Shown here: in pieces, positions 45,559-53,992 of the stretch | Layout of the letters: the number at the start of each line of letters is the position of its first letter | Numbering within the stretch: position 1 is the stretch's first letter | Origin: Metabacillus sp. KUDC1714 | Lineage (GTDB): Bacteria > Bacillota > Bacilli > Bacillales > Bacillaceae | Direction of reading: 5' to 3' | Assembly: GCF_014217835.1 (NCBI RefSeq) | Contig: NZ_CP055263.1 | Span: forward strand, 1,377,001-1,441,000 | DNA: 64,000 nt | Made by a program: the position numbers and the translations under genes | The notes under the pieces: generated by a model | The model's input: the letters and a program-made list of their open reading frames with translations, nothing else | What the model was told of the DNA's origin: nothing | Database searches by the model: none

Positions 45559-46818
45559 TTATTTCTCAATCAACCCAATTAAAAATGCTTCCCACTTATC
45601 ACGCGTTGAGAACTCTTTAAAAGCTGCCTTTTTTATTCTTGTAGGCTTCATTTCTGTAACAAAATGAGCATTGTTTTTTGGCACCTTTTCTGGAGAAACC
45701 ATCATGATTTCTTTCACTTCAACACCATTGGTAATTTCTTTGATTCCATTAAAGCCTAACCCAGTTTGTACCGTTTTTTTTGTGATGAGACCATTTCCAT
45801 TTAATTGATAGACATAAGATTTCTTGCCTTTCTGAATCGCCTTTTCAGGAACTGTTAAGACACCGATTGCCTCCGCTGTCACAAATGAAACAGTTGCATT
45901 TGAGCCTATGGCGAGTGTTTCAGATTGTTCGGTAAGATTCCCTTCAAATTGGTAGTGATTGTCTTTATTGACCTCTGGCTCTTTTGCTGGATAAGGATTG
46001 ATTTTCGCAAGTGTTCCTTCAAGCTTCTTTTTCTCTCCATTAATATCAGCGGAAAACTTCATGCCCGTTTCAGCTTTTTTTAATTGGGATTCTGTAAGCA
46101 ATCCTTCTACAGAAAGGACATCGGAAACAATGGTTATGACTGGGTTACCGAGCTTTTCATTAACTTCTTTGACAATCCCATCTGTTTCACTTACGATCAT
46201 CGCTGTGCCGCTTTGTTCATCGATCGTGCTTAATTGACTATCATACTTGTACACTTCTTCTTCAAGCTTACTTTTTTCGAGCTCTTGTTTATAGATTTCT
46301 TGATCAATTGCACTAATAATCATCTCGGAGGATGCATGTTTATCAACCTCAATTTTTAAGCCTTCTTCAAGTCCAAGTGCAGCAACCTCTTGTACTTCAG
46401 AGGAAGGATCAGGGATGCTAGCTTGATAATCTAGTAATGTGCTAATGTAATCGTCAATACCTGTTATTTCTCCCTCAGCCTGCAGCTTTTCAGCTTCAAG
46501 TGTTTCCCTCAGCTTATCGAGTTCAGGAGTGATATACTCAAATAATGGTGTTCCTGCCGTTACTACATCTCCTTCTTTGACAAGGAAACGTTGAAATTCT
46601 TTATCTGCTTCATGAAAGTAAATTTTATACTCTTCTTGAGGCATCATAACGCCCTCTGTATCAAATGTTTCGACAACATCGTCTTTTGCAACACGTGCCC
46701 AATCTTCAACGTAAACGGTATGCTGAACCTTGCTATCCTTTTTTACAATTAAATACCCGTTTAAGGCAATAAACCCTAATGAAACAGCTGTTAACGAAAT
46801 GATAATCCACTTTTTCAT
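45559..46818 (-). CDS. yknX: HlyD/MacA-type membrane fusion protein, YknX-like
   Basis: 419 residues. N-terminal membrane helix (WIIISLTAVSLGFIALNGYLI), lipoyl halves near 75-105 (FLVKEGDVVTAGTPLFEY) and 215-245 (SETDGIVKEVNEKLGNPV), a coiled-coil hairpin 100-210, and a beta-barrel 245-400. Works as the adaptor of an ABC exporter. The ATG at 46818 overlaps the preceding stop codon. In B. subtilis yknX follows yknW and precedes the ABC genes yknY and yknZ; those are absent here, a terminator follows instead. Confidence 0.8.
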   Translation of the reverse strand: MKKWIIISLTAVSLGFIALNGYLIVKKDSKVQHTVYVEDWARVAKDDVVETFDTEGVMMPQEEYKIYFHEADKEFQRFLVKEGDVVTAGTPLFEYITPELDKLRETLEAEKLQAEGEITGIDDYISTLLDYQASIPDPSSEVQEVAALGLEEGLKIEVDKHASSEMIISAIDQEIYKQELEKSKLEEEVYKYDSQLSTIDEQSGTAMIVSETDGIVKEVNEKLGNPVITIVSDVLSVEGLLTESQLKKAETGMKFSADINGEKKKLEGTLAKINPYPAKEPEVNKDNHYQFEGNLTEQSETLAIGSNATVSFVTAEAIGVLTVPEKAIQKGKKSYVYQLNGNGLITKKTVQTGLGFNGIKEITNGVEVKEIMMVSPEKVPKNNAHFVTEMKPTRIKKAAFKEFSTRDKWEAFLIGLIEK

Positions 46819-47492
46819 CACAGCACCCTCCTCACGATAACGGGTACCTCTACATACGCCATCAATGCTGTTAACATCCAGATCATCAGATAAAATAAAA
46901 CAATGACAGTGAGCGTACCATACTTATTTTTATCAGAAAGATTTTTCAAGTAATAGAAAAGAACTGAGATTGCTAGAAAGTGAAATAGAGTAATTGCCCC
47001 GAAAAAATGCTGCCAAAACTCATTTTTGAACAAATACTGGCTAATGACCCCAAATGAAAAGGGATTACTTACTTGATTTAAATCAAAGAATACAAGAATT
47101 GGAACTGTGATTGCCTGTTCAAATAAGTGAACGGTAAACACAAACATCTGAACAATCACTGCTTTAATGTAAGAGATTTCAAGCATGATCCAGAAAAAAA
47201 GTGCACCCAACCAAATAAAAAGCGTGGTATACAAAACGCTTGAAGCAAGTTTCCCACCGAACAATAACAGCTTCCCTGCTTCAAACTCCGCTTTGGTTTG
47301 GTCCGTAATGGTCCCCGAGTATGTCTCTGCTCCAATTCCAAAATATGTACTTACCGCAAAACTAATTAACGCTACTAGATAAAGCAATAACAATTTAGGA
47401 ATAACACCTGTCATTGCTTCTGCTCTTTGTAATTGATAAAGACTAGTGCCTGGTCGGAAAAGTCCATTCAGTACTTTCATTTCATATGTCAT
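46818..47492 (-). CDS. yknW: Yip1-family membrane protein, YknW-like
   Basis: 224 residues, five to six helices, Yip1-type. In B. subtilis YknW helps assemble the YknXYZ exporter that protects against the SDP toxin. It starts MTYEMKVLNGLFRPGTSLYQ and overlaps yknX by one base of start/stop, a coupled pair. Orthology is by layout and neighbour. Confidence 0.72.
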   Translation of the reverse strand: MTYEMKVLNGLFRPGTSLYQLQRAEAMTGVIPKLLLLYLVALISFAVSTYFGIGAETYSGTITDQTKAEFEAGKLLLFGGKLASSVLYTTLFIWLGALFFWIMLEISYIKAVIVQMFVFTVHLFEQAITVPILVFFDLNQVSNPFSFGVISQYLFKNEFWQHFFGAITLFHFLAISVLFYYLKNLSDKNKYGTLTVIVLFYLMIWMLTALMAYVEVPVIVRRVL

Positions 47493-47549
47493 TACTTTAC
47501 TGTTCCCCTTTGTAGATATATTCCTTTGGTGTATTCATTTTAGCATGTT

Positions 47550-47580
47550 GCGTGCCTGTCACCACCCGAAATTTGTCGAT
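47550..47580 (-). repeat. REP-like repeat copy 2
   Basis: GTGCCTGTCACCACCCGAAAT on this strand's complement (one mismatch at the first G); the only copy in the window pointing the other way. Between two genes, 60 nt from the yknW start. Confidence 0.8.
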
Positions 47581-47758
47581 AATTGAAAATATTTTGATTA
47601 AGTTTTGACAACTGGTTATTGGTTGAATTACGCATAGTATAAAGGTACCACTACTAATCAGTAACCTAGACAAAAGCAACAGATGGTTAGGTGTAGAAAT
47701 ACCCCACCCTAAACATACTACACGAAATCCGTCTGAATACAGTTCGAGAATGCAAAAA

Positions 47759-47800
47759 AAGTAACTGTCCAACTCAAGTTTAAAGTTTAGACAGTTACTT
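47759..47800. terminator. Terminator of the PspA/aminopropyltransferase operon
   Basis: 11-bp stem AAGTAACTGTC/GACAGTTACTT with partial inner pairing, A/T-runs on both sides. Confidence 0.75.
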
Positions 47801-47827
47801 CCCTTTTTATTAATAAAGACACCCCAA

Positions 47828-49378
47828 TCAATAACTCTTCCATGCCTTCTCATACTTCTCAATAATCGTCGGCCTTGTTAACGTATTGGTTTCAAGTGGG
47901 ACCGGATTTCCCTTTTCATCAAGTATCTCTTTATCAATATCTTTTCCAAACGTTGTAAGCCCACTAAGTACCTCTTTGGTTAAAAACTTCGTCTCAACTG
48001 TAATGTCAGCTTCTTCAAGTTTAACTGCTTCTCTTTTCGCTAAGACAAAACCCCAATCACCAAAGCTCGGAACATCGACATGTAAATTCTCAGTATGTAG
48101 ATTTGCTGCTTGGACTGTTTGGTTAATCGACCAATATACCTCGGTTGCAAAGGTTGGACTTGTCGCTTGAATCATAATCGATCCGCCTGGGGTGAGATGA
48201 TTTCGTAAAAGTTGATAAAATTCAAGCGTATACAGCTTGTTTAATGACTCATTATTTGGGTCAGGTAAATCAACAAGTATGACATCATAAAAGGTTTGCT
48301 TGTTTTTTAGAAACTGGAAGGCATCCTGGTTAATCACCTGTACACGTGCATCCTCATATGAATGCTCATTTAGGGTTACAACATCTCGATTTGTTTTGCC
48401 GATCTCAACGACTTTTGGGTCTAAATCAACAAGTGTCATTGATTTGACTTCATCATATTTTTGCAATTCCCTAAGTGCTAAACCGTCTCCACCACCGAGG
48501 ATGAGAATGTTTTCTTTTCTCTCAGCAGTAGCCATTGCCGGATGTACGAGTGCTTCATGATAGCGGTATTCATCACTTGAACTAAATTGTAGCTGCCCAT
48601 CAAGAAATAACCGTAAATCACCTTGTTCCTTTGTTAATATTATTTGCTGATAATCTGTTTGCTCGGTATAAATAATTGGATCTCTGTACAACTTTTGTTC
48701 AAATGTAAAGGCTGTTTCTTCGCCAAAAAGCACTCCAACGATAAGCAGAAGGAAAATCACAATTCCGGCGACAAAATGGCGTTTAAAAGTTCTGATTTCA
48801 CGTTTAAAATAAACTAAAATCCATAACGCAACACCAACATTTATTATCGCTACTAAAAACGCTGTTTTGACAAGACCAAATTCAGGCCTTAATAGATAGA
48901 CAAAGAGAAGTCCACCAATTAATCCGCCAGCATAATCAGAAAACAGCACTCTTGCTGTACTTTTTTTCACTGTGACGCCAATCTCATTTGCCTTTCTGAT
49001 TAAAATTGGCAACTCTACACCTGTTAAAGCACCAACAACCAAGGTAATAAAGTAAAGAAAGAAGCCGTCCATACCATCACTTAGAAAGGCTGAAACCCCA
49101 AATAGTAAAAATGTCGAGAAGCCAGCAATGATCCCGATTAAATATTCGATCCAAACAAATGACAAAATCAAATTTTTCGTTACCTTCTCACTAATGGAGG
49201 CGCCAATTCCCATACCAGTTAAAAAAAGAGAAATGGTGAGGGTGTATTGTTTTACACCATCACCAAGTAAATAGGAGCCAGCTGCACCAAATAATACTTC
49301 AAATATAATTCCACATACAGATACAATTCCTGACGCCCAATAAATGGCTTTGCTTTGTTTTATAGGATGTTCAATCAC
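47828..49378 (-). CDS. Membrane-bound spermidine synthase-like aminopropyltransferase
   Basis: 516 residues from a GTG (AAGGAG upstream). Residues 1-215 form about seven helices; 230-480 is a spermidine synthase-like Rossmann domain with YHEALVHPAM, ILILGGGDGLALREL, LVDLDPKVVEIG and DVILVDLPDPNN (the active-site Asp). Fusions like this occur with DUF350 and PspA neighbours in many bacteria; the product is thought to be a modified polyamine at the membrane. Last gene of the operon DUF4178-PspA-DUF4247-DUF350-this. Confidence 0.85.
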   Translation of the reverse strand: MIEHPIKQSKAIYWASGIVSVCGIIFEVLFGAAGSYLLGDGVKQYTLTISLFLTGMGIGASISEKVTKNLILSFVWIEYLIGIIAGFSTFLLFGVSAFLSDGMDGFFLYFITLVVGALTGVELPILIRKANEIGVTVKKSTARVLFSDYAGGLIGGLLFVYLLRPEFGLVKTAFLVAIINVGVALWILVYFKREIRTFKRHFVAGIVIFLLLIVGVLFGEETAFTFEQKLYRDPIIYTEQTDYQQIILTKEQGDLRLFLDGQLQFSSSDEYRYHEALVHPAMATAERKENILILGGGDGLALRELQKYDEVKSMTLVDLDPKVVEIGKTNRDVVTLNEHSYEDARVQVINQDAFQFLKNKQTFYDVILVDLPDPNNESLNKLYTLEFYQLLRNHLTPGGSIMIQATSPTFATEVYWSINQTVQAANLHTENLHVDVPSFGDWGFVLAKREAVKLEEADITVETKFLTKEVLSGLTTFGKDIDKEILDEKGNPVPLETNTLTRPTIIEKYEKAWKSY

Positions 49379-49403
49379 ACAATGGTCTCCTTGTTAAAAA
49401 TCT

Positions 49404-49799
49404 TTACGTAATGGATGCTCCAATAACAAATGCTAATCCAATTGATACACACATACTAATAATCCCTACAGATATATTCCCTTTTTGAAGTTGTTCTTCG
49501 ACAGAAAATTTTCTTGTAAAGAGCTCAAATAATAAGTAGGCGATCATTTGAAGTAGAATCCCAAATGCACCCCAAATAATCGTGTCTAAAACACTAGCGC
49601 TGTGATAAATTGAGAATGCTAGAATAATACAAATTCCAATGATCTTACCACCAATAGAAAGGGACACAGCGTGATTATCATTTAAAACCTCATCCCAGTC
49701 TTTATATTTCTTTGTCATAAATTCAAATATTGTTAAACCAATTAATACGATTGCAATTGCTACAACAAAGTAAACAGCCGTTAAGATAAATGGCTCCAT
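49404..49799 (-). CDS. DUF350 membrane protein
   Basis: 131 residues, four helices, with the DUF350 pattern 'GLTIFEFMTKKYKDWDEVLNDNHAVSLSIGGKIIGI...AFSIYHSASVLDTIIWGAFGILLQM'. Family members occur with PspA and aminopropyltransferases. 25 nt upstream of the latter. Function unknown. Confidence 0.85.
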   Translation of the reverse strand: MEPFILTAVYFVVAIAIVLIGLTIFEFMTKKYKDWDEVLNDNHAVSLSIGGKIIGICIILAFSIYHSASVLDTIIWGAFGILLQMIAYLLFELFTRKFSVEEQLQKGNISVGIISMCVSIGLAFVIGASIT

Positions 49800-49819
49800 A
49801 TTATATCTTCCCTTCTTGT

Positions 49820-50431
49820 TTATTTTCCAGAACCAGGTCCGCCGCCTCGAACAGAAGATGTTCCACCTCTGACAGTCGAAGAAGTGCCTGAACCTTTATA
49901 GTATCCACCAGATGTACCATAGCCTCGGTAACAATCTTCATTGTTTGATGTACACTTATTTCGTTGTTTCTTTCCCCAATCATCGACATCTAATATATCA
50001 TCTAGAAGCCAAAGGACAAATAACCCGTCAAAAAAGTCTGGATTGTAATTGTCACGTACAAAGTTGTGTGTAGCAATTTCAACCATTGTATTTTGGGAGT
50101 TATTTTCATCATTTGTTAAGATTACGAACGAATCCTGATAGATGAGTACCTGTTTGTTGTCTTTTTTCTCACTGACTTCTTTTGGCTTTTCATGCGCTTG
50201 TAATTCCTTAGCAACCTCATCGATGGATTTATCTTCAGCAAGATAAATTTCCGAAATGTCTTCAGACCTCGCTTGACTCTTCACAGCATCTTGAAAGATA
50301 TAATTCGTACTAATAAATTCAGCAATTCCATCTTTAAAAATTGACCCACTTGTTGAGCCCTGGCCTCCACTCCCACAAGCTGACAACAGGAGAATAAAAG
50401 ACAGCATAACAAAAAGAAGTGGTTTTTTCAT
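49820..50431 (-). CDS. DUF4247 lipoprotein
   Basis: 203 residues from the ATG at 50431 (AAGGTG 5 nt upstream). Lipoprotein signal with lipobox LLSACG; the acylated Cys is residue 19. A central domain with 'YLAEDKSIDEVAKELQAHEKP' and 'VEIATHNFVRDNY' is of the DUF4247 type. The tail is Gly/Ser-rich (SSVRGGGPGSGK). Part of the PspA operon. Confidence 0.82.
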   Translation of the reverse strand: MKKPLLFVMLSFILLLSACGSGGQGSTSGSIFKDGIAEFISTNYIFQDAVKSQARSEDISEIYLAEDKSIDEVAKELQAHEKPKEVSEKKDNKQVLIYQDSFVILTNDENNSQNTMVEIATHNFVRDNYNPDFFDGLFVLWLLDDILDVDDWGKKQRNKCTSNNEDCYRGYGTSGGYYKGSGTSSTVRGGTSSVRGGGPGSGK

Positions 50432-50522
50432 TACCTCACCTTCTTTCACGACAATCTATTAATGAGGACATCCAAAAACCGTTCTATAGGAATAGCCCTT
50501 GGAAGTCCCATTCACTTTTTGC

Positions 50523-51191
50523 CTATTCTTTTCCTAATTTTCTTTTTAATGCTGCTAGTTCATCATCAACATCATTTTTTTCTAATGCCGCAAAGTCGTC
50601 ATCTAAGCTTCTATTTGAGGATCTCATATCTTCACTAGTTTCAGCCTCTGCTTCATATTGAAGGACTTTTTCCTCCATTCGTTCAAAGCCTCTTTTTGAA
50701 TCATCACTGCCAATTCCAGACAAGGTGCGATTCATTTTTGTTCTTGTTTTCGCGGATTCTGCACGAGCCTTTAACGAATCTTTTTTCAATTTCATTTGGT
50801 AGTATTCAGCTTTCATTTCATCTAATTTCTTTCTTACCGAATCTGAGTCAAGCTTAGCACGATCATAAGACTCCTTTAATGTGTCAGCTGTTTGACTGTG
50901 AATCTTTTTATCCTCTAAGGCACGTCTAGCAAGGTCATCATTTCCTGCTTCAATTGCCTTGATTGCTTGTTCATCACGCTTTTCGACCATTTTTGTTGCG
51001 TCCTCATATTTCTTTTGCAGCATTTTTTCATTGGCAATTTGTTTCGCGACTGCTGTTTCCGCATCACGAATATCTGATTCCATATCTCTCATAAATTGCT
51101 CAAGCATTTTTACTGGATCTTCCGCCTTATCCAATAACGCATTTAATTCAGAATCAACAACCGTTTTTACTCGTTTAAATAATTTAAACAT
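50523..51191 (-). CDS. pspA: PspA/IM30 family protein
   Basis: 222 residues, almost all coiled coil, forming membrane-binding rings (ESCRT-III fold) that protect damaged membrane. The N-terminal amphipathic helix MFKLFKRVKTVVDSELNALL and 'AEDPVKMLEQFMRDMESDIRDAE' are diagnostic. ATG at 51191 has AGGAGG upstream. Neighbours DUF4178, DUF4247, DUF350 and an aminopropyltransferase form a known PspA neighbourhood distinct from the LiaIH system. Confidence 0.9.
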   Translation of the reverse strand: MFKLFKRVKTVVDSELNALLDKAEDPVKMLEQFMRDMESDIRDAETAVAKQIANEKMLQKKYEDATKMVEKRDEQAIKAIEAGNDDLARRALEDKKIHSQTADTLKESYDRAKLDSDSVRKKLDEMKAEYYQMKLKKDSLKARAESAKTRTKMNRTLSGIGSDDSKRGFERMEEKVLQYEAEAETSEDMRSSNRSLDDDFAALEKNDVDDELAALKRKLGKE

Positions 51192-51203
51192 CAAATTTTC
51201 CTC

Positions 51204-51713
51204 CTATTTACTCGCGATTATTTTTAATTCATATTGTTCAATTTCATAACCTGCACTTACTTCAATTTCACTGCCCCATATTTCAACAGATAGGAATTTT
51301 TCTTCCTCTTCATCACAATAGTCATAGTACCCGCAAATCATACCGTTTATGTTTTGATTTCGACCAATTCCTGTTACTTTTGCAGAACCTGATTCATCTA
51401 AGTAATACACTGTTCCGTCATATTCAAGTTTTTTAGGAATTGGTTCTTGAAGCTTCATTTTTATTTTTTCATAAATTCCAAGATAAAGCTCATCATCCAT
51501 TTCGACACTTAACCAAATGGTTCTAGAAACCCCTTCAAGCTGATAAGCATGCCATTTGAAGCCATGGTCATCATAACTAATTTTTCCGACAACCTTATAA
51601 TCCTCTAAATCATATGTGACAATGTCATCGAGCTGCAGATTGAACATATTCCGTTCTACTACTGGTTTAGGGGTGTTCACTTTCTTGCCAAATAATTTAC
51701 TAAAAAAACTCAT
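51204..51713 (-). CDS. DUF4178 protein
   Basis: 169 residues, mostly beta, with the DUF4178 core (LQLDDIVTYDLEDYKVVGKI, then WHAYQLEGVSRTIWLSVEMD). Starts MSFFSKLFGKKV, an amphipathic N terminus that may touch the membrane. First gene of the PspA operon, 12 nt before pspA. Confidence 0.83.
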   Translation of the reverse strand: MSFFSKLFGKKVNTPKPVVERNMFNLQLDDIVTYDLEDYKVVGKISYDDHGFKWHAYQLEGVSRTIWLSVEMDDELYLGIYEKIKMKLQEPIPKKLEYDGTVYYLDESGSAKVTGIGRNQNINGMICGYYDYCDEEEEKFLSVEIWGSEIEVSAGYEIEQYELKIIASK

Positions 51714-51829
51714 GAATCCACCTCGGCTTTATTTTAACTAATTTGTTCTATCTTAGTATTACGAATAAGGAAGGGGAAAGTTTCAGGTTTTTAGTGTTTG
51801 TTTCTACCTGTGCAAATCCACTCTCCCTC

Positions 51830-51858
51830 TTGATAATTATGTATGAATTACTTATAAT
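51830..51858 (+). promoter_or_regulatory. Sigma-A promoter of antisense RNA 2
   Basis: TTGATA, 17-nt spacer, TATAAT; same hexamers and spacing as at 30980. Confidence 0.8.
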
Positions 51859-51864
51859 TTAGTT

Positions 51865-52010
51865 AAGATAAAAAAGATCAGGCGAAGGATCCACCTGATC
51901 AGATCAGCGCACTACATGCCGCAAATGAGCGGCAGTCTGTTTCGATGTGTTTAAAAAAGAAGTAACTACCTAAACTTGGCGTGAGGTTAGGCGGTTACTT
52001 CTTTTTTCTA
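51865..52010 (+). ncRNA. Candidate type I antitoxin RNA (cassette 2)
   Basis: Predicted ~145-nt RNA from the promoter at 51830-51858 to a hairpin at 51953-52007 (14-bp stem AAAAAAGAAGTAAC/GTTACTTCTTTTTT plus T-run). Convergent with, and antisense to, the 3' part of toxin mRNA 2. Shares CTACATGCCGC..GAGCGGC with cassette 1. Confidence 0.7.
51876..51900 (-). terminator. Terminator of toxin mRNA 2
   Basis: Stem GATCAGG/CCTGATC (7 bp) with minus-strand T-run; the counterpart in cassette 1 has 9 bp. Confidence 0.7.
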
Positions 52011-52108
52011 TTGGTGACAAGTGCAATTATAGCAACAAATGCTGCTAGAGTAGTTGCAAGAAAGATACCGAATTGAAATAGCATATTCAATACTTCATAC
52101 GTCACCAT
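51995..52108 (-). CDS. Hol-Tox/TxpA-like type I toxin (cassette 2)
   Basis: 37-residue ORF: MVTYEVLNMLFQFGIFLATT, then LAAFVAIIALVTNRKKK. 'MVTYEVLNML' matches the 'M.TYESLMVM' start of TxpA/BsrG, then one helix and a basic tail. AGGAGGT is 7 nt upstream. Same design and length as the toxin at 31143, but the helix sequence is quite different, so the two cassettes are old paralogues. Confidence 0.8.
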   Translation of the reverse strand: MVTYEVLNMLFQFGIFLATTLAAFVAIIALVTNRKKK

Positions 52109-52112
52109 TTTA

Positions 52113-52137
52113 CCACCTCCTTTCTTCAAGGAAGTGG
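52113..52137 (-). promoter_or_regulatory. Hairpin sequestering the toxin 2 ribosome site
   Basis: CCACTTCCTT pairs with AAGGAGGTGG (10 bp, one G-T) around loop GAAGA, covering the Shine-Dalgarno. Confidence 0.7.
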
Positions 52138-52172
52138 CTAACCGCCCACCTGCATATGTAGTTGCTACCTAT

Positions 52173-52181
52173 ATATTATCA
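52173..52181 (-). promoter_or_regulatory. Extended -10 promoter of toxin 2
   Basis: TG-A-TAATAT on the minus strand, about 70 nt before the toxin start, in the same relative place as in cassette 1. Confidence 0.5.
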
Positions 52182-52296
52182 TCTCTCAATCCGTTGTACT
52201 AGCCCAAAACAGAACGTTAGTTCGATTTTTAATAAAAAATCACATTCCTCCTTCATAACTTACGAATATCCTCAATTACCAAATCCCACCCAATTT

Positions 52297-52318
52297 TTTA
52301 AACAAAATTTAAACAAAA
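52297..52318 (+). repeat. Tandem 11-bp direct repeat upstream of the ABC operon
   Basis: TTTAAACAAAA occurs twice in a row, one helical turn apart, 54 nt before the ABC start codon. A candidate response-regulator binding site. Confidence 0.45.
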
Positions 52319-52371
52319 CAACAACTCAATTTTAACTCTAACCCTCTAAGCTATACATGAGGTGATAAATA

Positions 52372-53307
52372 ATGAATGAAATGATGATAAAAACAACGGA
52401 TTTAACAAGAAAGTTCAAAGGAAAAACAGTCGTAGATGATATTAATCTTACAATTAAAAAGGGAGAAATTTACGGATTTCTTGGACCAAATGGGGCAGGT
52501 AAAACAACAACAATTCGAATGTTGCTTGGGTTAATGAAGCCAACAAGCGGAAAAATTGAATTGTTTGGTGAAGATGTGAAGCATAATCATCTGAAGGCAC
52601 TTAAGAAAATTGGATCATTAGTAGAGTCCCCTTCCTATTATGGACATTTAACCGCAAGAGAAAATTTAGAAGCATTACGAAAAATCTTACAAGTGAGCAA
52701 AAGTAGAATTGACGAGGTGCTTTCAATCGTTCGGTTAACCAAGGATGCAGACCGAGCTGTTAAGGGCTATTCCCTTGGTATGAAGCAGCGCCTCGGAATC
52801 GCTGCAGCTATATTAGGTAGACCAGAGCTATTAATTTTAGATGAACCAACAAATGGACTTGATCCTTCTGGTATTCATGAAATTCGTGATCTTATTAAGA
52901 ATATGCCCGAGCAATATGGAATTACGATATTGATTTCTAGCCACCTATTAAGTGAAATTGATCAAATGGCTACACAGGTTGGCATCATTTCAAAAGGACA
53001 AATGATCTTTCAAGATTCAATCGAGATGCTACGTAATAAAGCAATGGCACAAATTATGATAAAAGTGAAGGATGCAAAAAAGGCAAAAGCACTGCTTTTA
53101 GCAAAAGGCTTTTTAGTGGACGTTGAAAATGACTATGTCATTTGTGAGGATATGGCGGATGAAAAGGTAGCAACGATCATTACGATTTTAGTCAATGGCG
53201 GTCTTGCTGTTTACCGAGTGGAAGAAAAGCGGAAATCACTTGAGGAAATCTTCCTAGACCTAACAAGTGAAGGAGGAGCCCAACATGCTGGCGGTTCTGC
53301 AAGCTGA
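52372..53307 (+). CDS. ABC transporter ATP-binding protein (BcrA/lantibiotic-immunity type)
   Basis: 311 residues. Walker A GPNGAGKTT, Q-loop region VESPSYYGHLTARE, signature YSLGMKQRLGIA, Walker B LLILDEPTNGLDPSG and H-loop SSHLLSE. A C-terminal ~90-residue regulatory extension follows, usual for BcrA/NatA types. With two ABC-2 permeases it forms an exporter like those giving bacitracin or lantibiotic immunity. Its end overlaps the first permease gene by 23 nt. Confidence 0.9.
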   Translation: MNEMMIKTTDLTRKFKGKTVVDDINLTIKKGEIYGFLGPNGAGKTTTIRMLLGLMKPTSGKIELFGEDVKHNHLKALKKIGSLVESPSYYGHLTARENLEALRKILQVSKSRIDEVLSIVRLTKDADRAVKGYSLGMKQRLGIAAAILGRPELLILDEPTNGLDPSGIHEIRDLIKNMPEQYGITILISSHLLSEIDQMATQVGIISKGQMIFQDSIEMLRNKAMAQIMIKVKDAKKAKALLLAKGFLVDVENDYVICEDMADEKVATIITILVNGGLAVYRVEEKRKSLEEIFLDLTSEGGAQHAGGSAS

Positions 53308-53992
53308 TTTACTAAAAATTAAACGGAAGTGGTTTTGGTTCCTTGTTTTTCTCGGACCATTTGGCGTGATCGCGCTGCAAATGGTGAACTATGGTGTCCG
53401 CTACGAATATTTAGTTGAAGGTAGAGAGAATCTCTGGCAGGACCTCATTCAAAATGTAAATATGTTTGTAGCCCCTGCTTTGTTACTAGGGATAACGATT
53501 CTAGCCTCACAAATTGCCACAATCGAGCATCAACAAAGCTCATGGAAGCAGCTTCTAAGCTTACCTGTTAAAAGACGTGTCGTTTTTTCTTCAAAGTTTA
53601 TCGTCACATTTATGTTGCTCTTACTCTCTTGTCTCCTATTATTCATAGGAACTTGCCTTTTAGGGATAGGGCTGGGATTTGCTGAATCACCTATTCCATT
53701 TGTAGCCATCTTAAAAAATAGCTTTTACCCGCTATTGGCAGGTCTGCCATTATTAGCGATTCATATATGGCTGTCAATTACCCTAGATAATCAAGCCATC
53801 CCACTAACGGTTGGGATTTTCGGTGCAGTTGTGACGTTATTCGCCTATTATGCACCAGATTGGGTCATCTGGAAATGGCCATTGCTATATGGGGACAAGG
53901 AGCCTATTTGGTTTGTAACCGTCGGAATAATCGTTGGGGTTATCATCCTGTTAATCGGTATGATCGACTTCCAAAAAAGGGATGTGAAATAA
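53285..53992 (+). CDS. ABC-2 type permease 1 (lantibiotic-immunity-like)
   Basis: 235 residues, six helices, from the ATG at 53285 (GGAGG 8 nt upstream, inside the ATPase gene). The 'ATIEHQQSSWKQLLSLPVKRRVVFSSKF' segment is the family's coupling region and is repeated in the second permease, so the two are paralogues that probably pair as a heterodimer. Confidence 0.85.
   Translation: MLAVLQADLLKIKRKWFWFLVFLGPFGVIALQMVNYGVRYEYLVEGRENLWQDLIQNVNMFVAPALLLGITILASQIATIEHQQSSWKQLLSLPVKRRVVFSSKFIVTFMLLLLSCLLLFIGTCLLGIGLGFAESPIPFVAILKNSFYPLLAGLPLLAIHIWLSITLDNQAIPLTVGIFGAVVTLFAYYAPDWVIWKWPLLYGDKEPIWFVTVGIIVGVIILLIGMIDFQKRDVK

Noticed and set aside
47497..47862. 121-codon minus-strand frame after the aminopropyltransferase gene
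   Set aside because: It overlaps that gene's end, its terminator and a REP copy; composition is not protein-like.
49801..49989. 62-codon minus-strand frame inside the DUF4247 gene
   Set aside because: Shadow of the DUF4247 3' end in another frame.
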